From Candidatus Aminicenantota bacterium (lineage in GTDB: Bacteria; Acidobacteriota; Aminicenantia; UBA2199): a stretch of 6,676 nucleotides of DNA. Positions within the stretch are counted from its first letter, which is position 1. Each line of letters starts with the position of its first letter. The DNA lies in assembly GCA_023136725.1 (NCBI GenBank), contig JAGLQR010000099.1, positions 1 through 6,676 on the forward strand. The letters run 5' to 3'. The position numbers and the translations under genes are program-made. This document shows positions 5,330 to 6,676 of this stretch, one piece after another. The notes beneath the pieces are model-generated. The model did no database searches, had not been told where the DNA came from, and worked only from the letters and a program-made list of their open reading frames with translations.

Positions 5330-6676
5330 GGATCTCCCTTATAACCGTTACTTTAATCTGTCCGGGGTACTCCATATCTTCCTGGATTTTTTTTGCTATA
5401 TTTTTTGATATCATAAATGTTTTATTGTCATCCGTTTCATTTGAATCGATAATTACACGAACTTCCCTTCCTGCTCTTAATGCATAAGCTTTATCAACTC
5501 CTTCAAATCCTACAGATAACTCTTCAAGTTCCTGTAATCTCTTAATATAAGATTCAAACATTTCACGTCTTGCTCCTGGCCTTGCTGCAGAAATTGCATC
5601 AGCTGATTGAACAAGAACTCCTTCTATTGATGTGAAATCTACATCCATATGATGAGAAGCTATCGCTTCCTGAACTTTTTTTGATTCCCCGTATTTCTTT
5701 ACAAGGTCAACAGATAATTTTGTATGAGTTCCTTCTGTTTCACGGTCAATTGATTTCCCGATATCATGGAGCAATCCCGCTCTTTTAGCCTCATTGGCAT
5801 TAACACCCAGTTCAGCAGCCATATACGCAGCAACCATTGCCACTTCCTTTGAATGCTGGAGAACATTTTGTCCGTATGAAGTCCTGTATTTCAATTTCCC
5901 CAGATAGAGAAACAATTCCGGGTTAATATCGGGAATACCTATTTCCATAACTGCATTTTCTCCAACTTCCTTAAGATAAGAATTAAAATTTATTTTTTCC
6001 TTCTCAACCACTTCTTCGATTCTTGCAGGATGTATTCTTCCATCTGCGATTAATGATTCCAATACCCTCTTTGCGATCTCCCTTCTGACCGGATCAAAAG
6101 ATGAAACAATTATTGCCTCAGGAGTGTCATCAACAATGAAGTCAACTTCAGTTGCTGTTTCGAGTGCTCTGATATTACGGCCTTCTCTTCCGATTATCCG
6201 CCCTTTCATTTCATCATTGGGAAGATCGATAACTGTAACTGCAGAAGACATAACATGTTCTGTACCTATCCTTTGAATAGCTGTAGAGATGATTTCCTTT
6301 CCCATCATTGAACTTTTTTCTTTATATTCTTCTTCAATGATCCTTAAGATTTTAGCTGAATCCAATCTGGCTTCACTCTCCATTTCTTTGATAATGGAAT
6401 CTTTTGCTTCCTGCTTCGTCATTCCCGATATCTTCTCAAGTTTATCTTTTGCTTCGGAAATATGATCATTGAGATTAGTCCGCAATGCCTCCAACTCCTC
6501 TTCTTTCAGGATATTATCATTTTCTTTCTTTTTATTTTCTTTTTCCCGATTATCCAGGCTCAGATACCTGTTATCAAGGTTTTCCTCTTTCTGGATAAGC
6601 CTCCGTTCCTGTTCGTTAAGCTTGTTTGTTTTTTGACTTTGCTTACTATTGTATTCATTCTTCCATGATATGAATT
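5307..6676 (-). CDS. rny: Ribonuclease Y, 5' end beyond window
   Basis: The frame is open from the right edge to TAG at 5309-5307, giving 455 codons; a TTG at 6494 is internal, not the start. RNase Y is a membrane-anchored endoribonuclease that starts mRNA decay. In order, the fragment shows a charged coiled coil (about residues 15-125, with LNEQERRLIQKEENLDNRYL upstream of the TTG), a KH domain with GRIIGREGRNIRALE (158-172), and an HD domain with H274 (LQHSKEV), the HD pair H303-D304 (LLHDIGK) and H341-H342 (SHHMDVD). The C-terminal part contains AISAARPGARRE and ends IREIRATEYAK, both typical. Full-length family members have about 500-530 residues, so roughly 60 N-terminal residues with the membrane helix are missing. 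It is co-directional with and overlaps ymdB. Confidence 0.97.
   Translation of the reverse strand, partial: FISWKNEYNSKQSQKTNKLNEQERRLIQKEENLDNRYLSLDNREKENKKKENDNILKEEELEALRTNLNDHISEAKDKLEKISGMTKQEAKDSIIKEMESEARLDSAKILRIIEEEYKEKSSMMGKEIISTAIQRIGTEHVMSSAVTVIDLPNDEMKGRIIGREGRNIRALETATEVDFIVDDTPEAIIVSSFDPVRREIAKRVLESLIADGRIHPARIEEVVEKEKINFNSYLKEVGENAVMEIGIPDINPELFLYLGKLKYRTSYGQNVLQHSKEVAMVAAYMAAELGVNANEAKRAGLLHDIGKSIDRETEGTHTKLSVDLVKKYGESKKVQEAIASHHMDVDFTSIEGVLVQSADAISAARPGARREMFESYIKRLQELEELSVGFEGVDKAYALRAGREVRVIIDSNETDDNKTFMISKNIAKKIQEDMEYPGQIKVTVIREIRATEYAK

Noticed and set aside
5307..6494. RNase Y starting at the TTG at 6494
   Set aside because: The frame continues without a stop to the window edge and its translation is the expected coiled coil, so the true start lies outside.
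6462..6668. 68-codon plus-strand open frame at the right edge
   Set aside because: It is antisense to the Lys/Glu-rich coiled coil of RNase Y, which explains its Phe/Leu-rich translation.

Overview
This AT-rich window holds eight genes: seven on the minus strand and one (folE) on the plus strand. Two minus-strand genes run off the window, the ABC permease at the left edge (3' end missing) and RNase Y at the right edge (5' end missing). Coding is nearly continuous. The only notable gaps are 148 bp at 3795-3942 and 65 bp at 1858-1923, and both hold promoter-like sequences. No tRNA, rRNA, insertion sequence, CRISPR array or convincing terminator was seen.

Reading down the minus strand from the right: RNase Y (rny, partial) and the YmdB-type metallophosphoesterase overlap by 23 bp and form an RNA-turnover/nucleotide-phosphodiesterase pair. 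The plus-strand GTP cyclohydrolase I gene (folE) converges on ymdB, with a 17 bp 3' overlap. Divergent from folE is a two-gene unit: a MinD/ParA-type P-loop ATPase, then, 2 nt later, an unusual protein. That protein has a J-domain-like N-terminus lacking HPD, a long acidic linker with an internal 29-residue tandem duplication, and a C-terminal RodZ-type helix-turn-helix. This pair is the least understood and most interesting part of the window.

The left third is a compact operon: a TetR-family regulator, a LolA-like periplasmic protein of the TP_0789 type, and an FtsX/LolC/E-like ABC permease, with junctions of 0 and 1 nt. A near-consensus sigma-70 promoter (TTGACA-17-TATATT) lies directly upstream of tetR. 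A 20 bp dyad covers the predicted transcription start, which fits an autoregulated lipoprotein or envelope export operon.

The LolA-like protein and LolC/E-like permease point to a bacterium with two membranes. RNase Y plus YmdB in a diderm, the TP_0789-type protein (a family named after a Treponema protein) and the low GC suit a spirochaete or an anaerobic FCB/Cloacimonas-like or deltaproteobacterial lineage. The sequence alone does not settle the phylum.
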